NCBI GenBank assembly: GCA_002685655.1
Contig: NYXM01000048.1
Coordinates: 1-16,123 of the forward strand
Source: Planctomycetaceae bacterium
Lineage (GTDB): Bacteria; Planctomycetota; Planctomycetia; Pirellulales; Pirellulaceae
Reading direction: 5' to 3'
Length of the DNA: 16,123 nt
Of the stretch, positions 16,078-16,123 are shown piece by piece; positions within the stretch are counted from its first letter, which is position 1, and each line of letters opens with the position of its first letter. The notes below the pieces were generated by a model. The model saw only the letters and a list, made by a program, of their open reading frames with translations. It was not told the DNA's origin and did not search any database. The translations under genes were made by a program, and so were the position numbers.

Positions 16078-16123
16078 TCAAGAGGAGGTAGCGTCCTTGG
16101 CTTATCTCGTACGTTTGTGAGGG

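Noticed and set aside
1..16123. CRISPR array, tRNA/rRNA genes, insertion sequence or prophage
   Set aside because: No regularly spaced repeats, cloverleaf or rRNA motifs, transposase or integrase genes, or terminal inverted repeats were seen on either strand.

Overview
The window reads as chromosomal DNA from a planctomycete, most likely a Pirellulales-type member of the PVC group. This is inferred from protein families, not from a marker gene. The diagnostic set is a secreted formylglycine sulfatase, a Tat-exported DUF1501 protein, a very large 'PVC-type' dehydrogenase/HEAT/CxxCH cytochrome and a Ser/Thr kinase fused to an AAA-type ATPase. All seven genes called here lie on the + strand. No tRNA, rRNA, CRISPR array, insertion sequence or phage gene was seen.

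Region 1 (about 92-7546) holds four closely spaced genes: sulfatase, FAD-dependent oxidoreductase, neutral-ceramidase-like protein and DUF1501 protein, with gaps of 61, 79 and 118 bp. A near-consensus promoter at 92-120 lies just before the sulfatase and rules out its longest possible start. A second, extended -10 promoter candidate at 6114-6142 lies just before the DUF1501 gene. All four products carry export signals (Sec-type for the first three, twin-arginine for DUF1501), so this looks like a cell-envelope or extracellular catabolic cluster.

Region 2 (7547-8576) is mostly non-coding. It holds one small single-pass membrane protein gene (7887-8141) with a good ribosome binding site, and a 435-bp stretch with only a doubtful minus-strand small ORF.

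Region 3 (8577-13241) is one intact 1554-residue secreted gene. It carries six FG-GAP/VCBS-like aspartate-rich repeats, a PVC-type sugar-dehydrogenase-like propeller, HEAT-like repeats, a single-heme cytochrome c module (CATCH) and a C-terminal beta-sandwich-like module. It could accept electrons from substrate oxidation in the periplasm.

Region 4 (13242-16123) is a 355-bp intergenic stretch with several small inverted repeats, then a PknB/PknK-like kinase gene. This gene starts with a zinc-ribbon-like segment, continues through kinase and AAA ATPase domains, and stops abruptly at 16077. The abrupt end, and a plausible continuation in another frame after a G-run, suggest a frameshift or sequencing indel.

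Functional inference: the hydrolases (sulfatase and the ceramidase-fold enzyme) and the redox proteins (FAD oxidoreductase and heme dehydrogenase) would suit desulfation plus oxidative processing of a sulfated glycan or glycolipid. The substrate cannot be read from the sequence. The ceramidase-like protein lacks the family's catalytic serine, so its chemistry is open.
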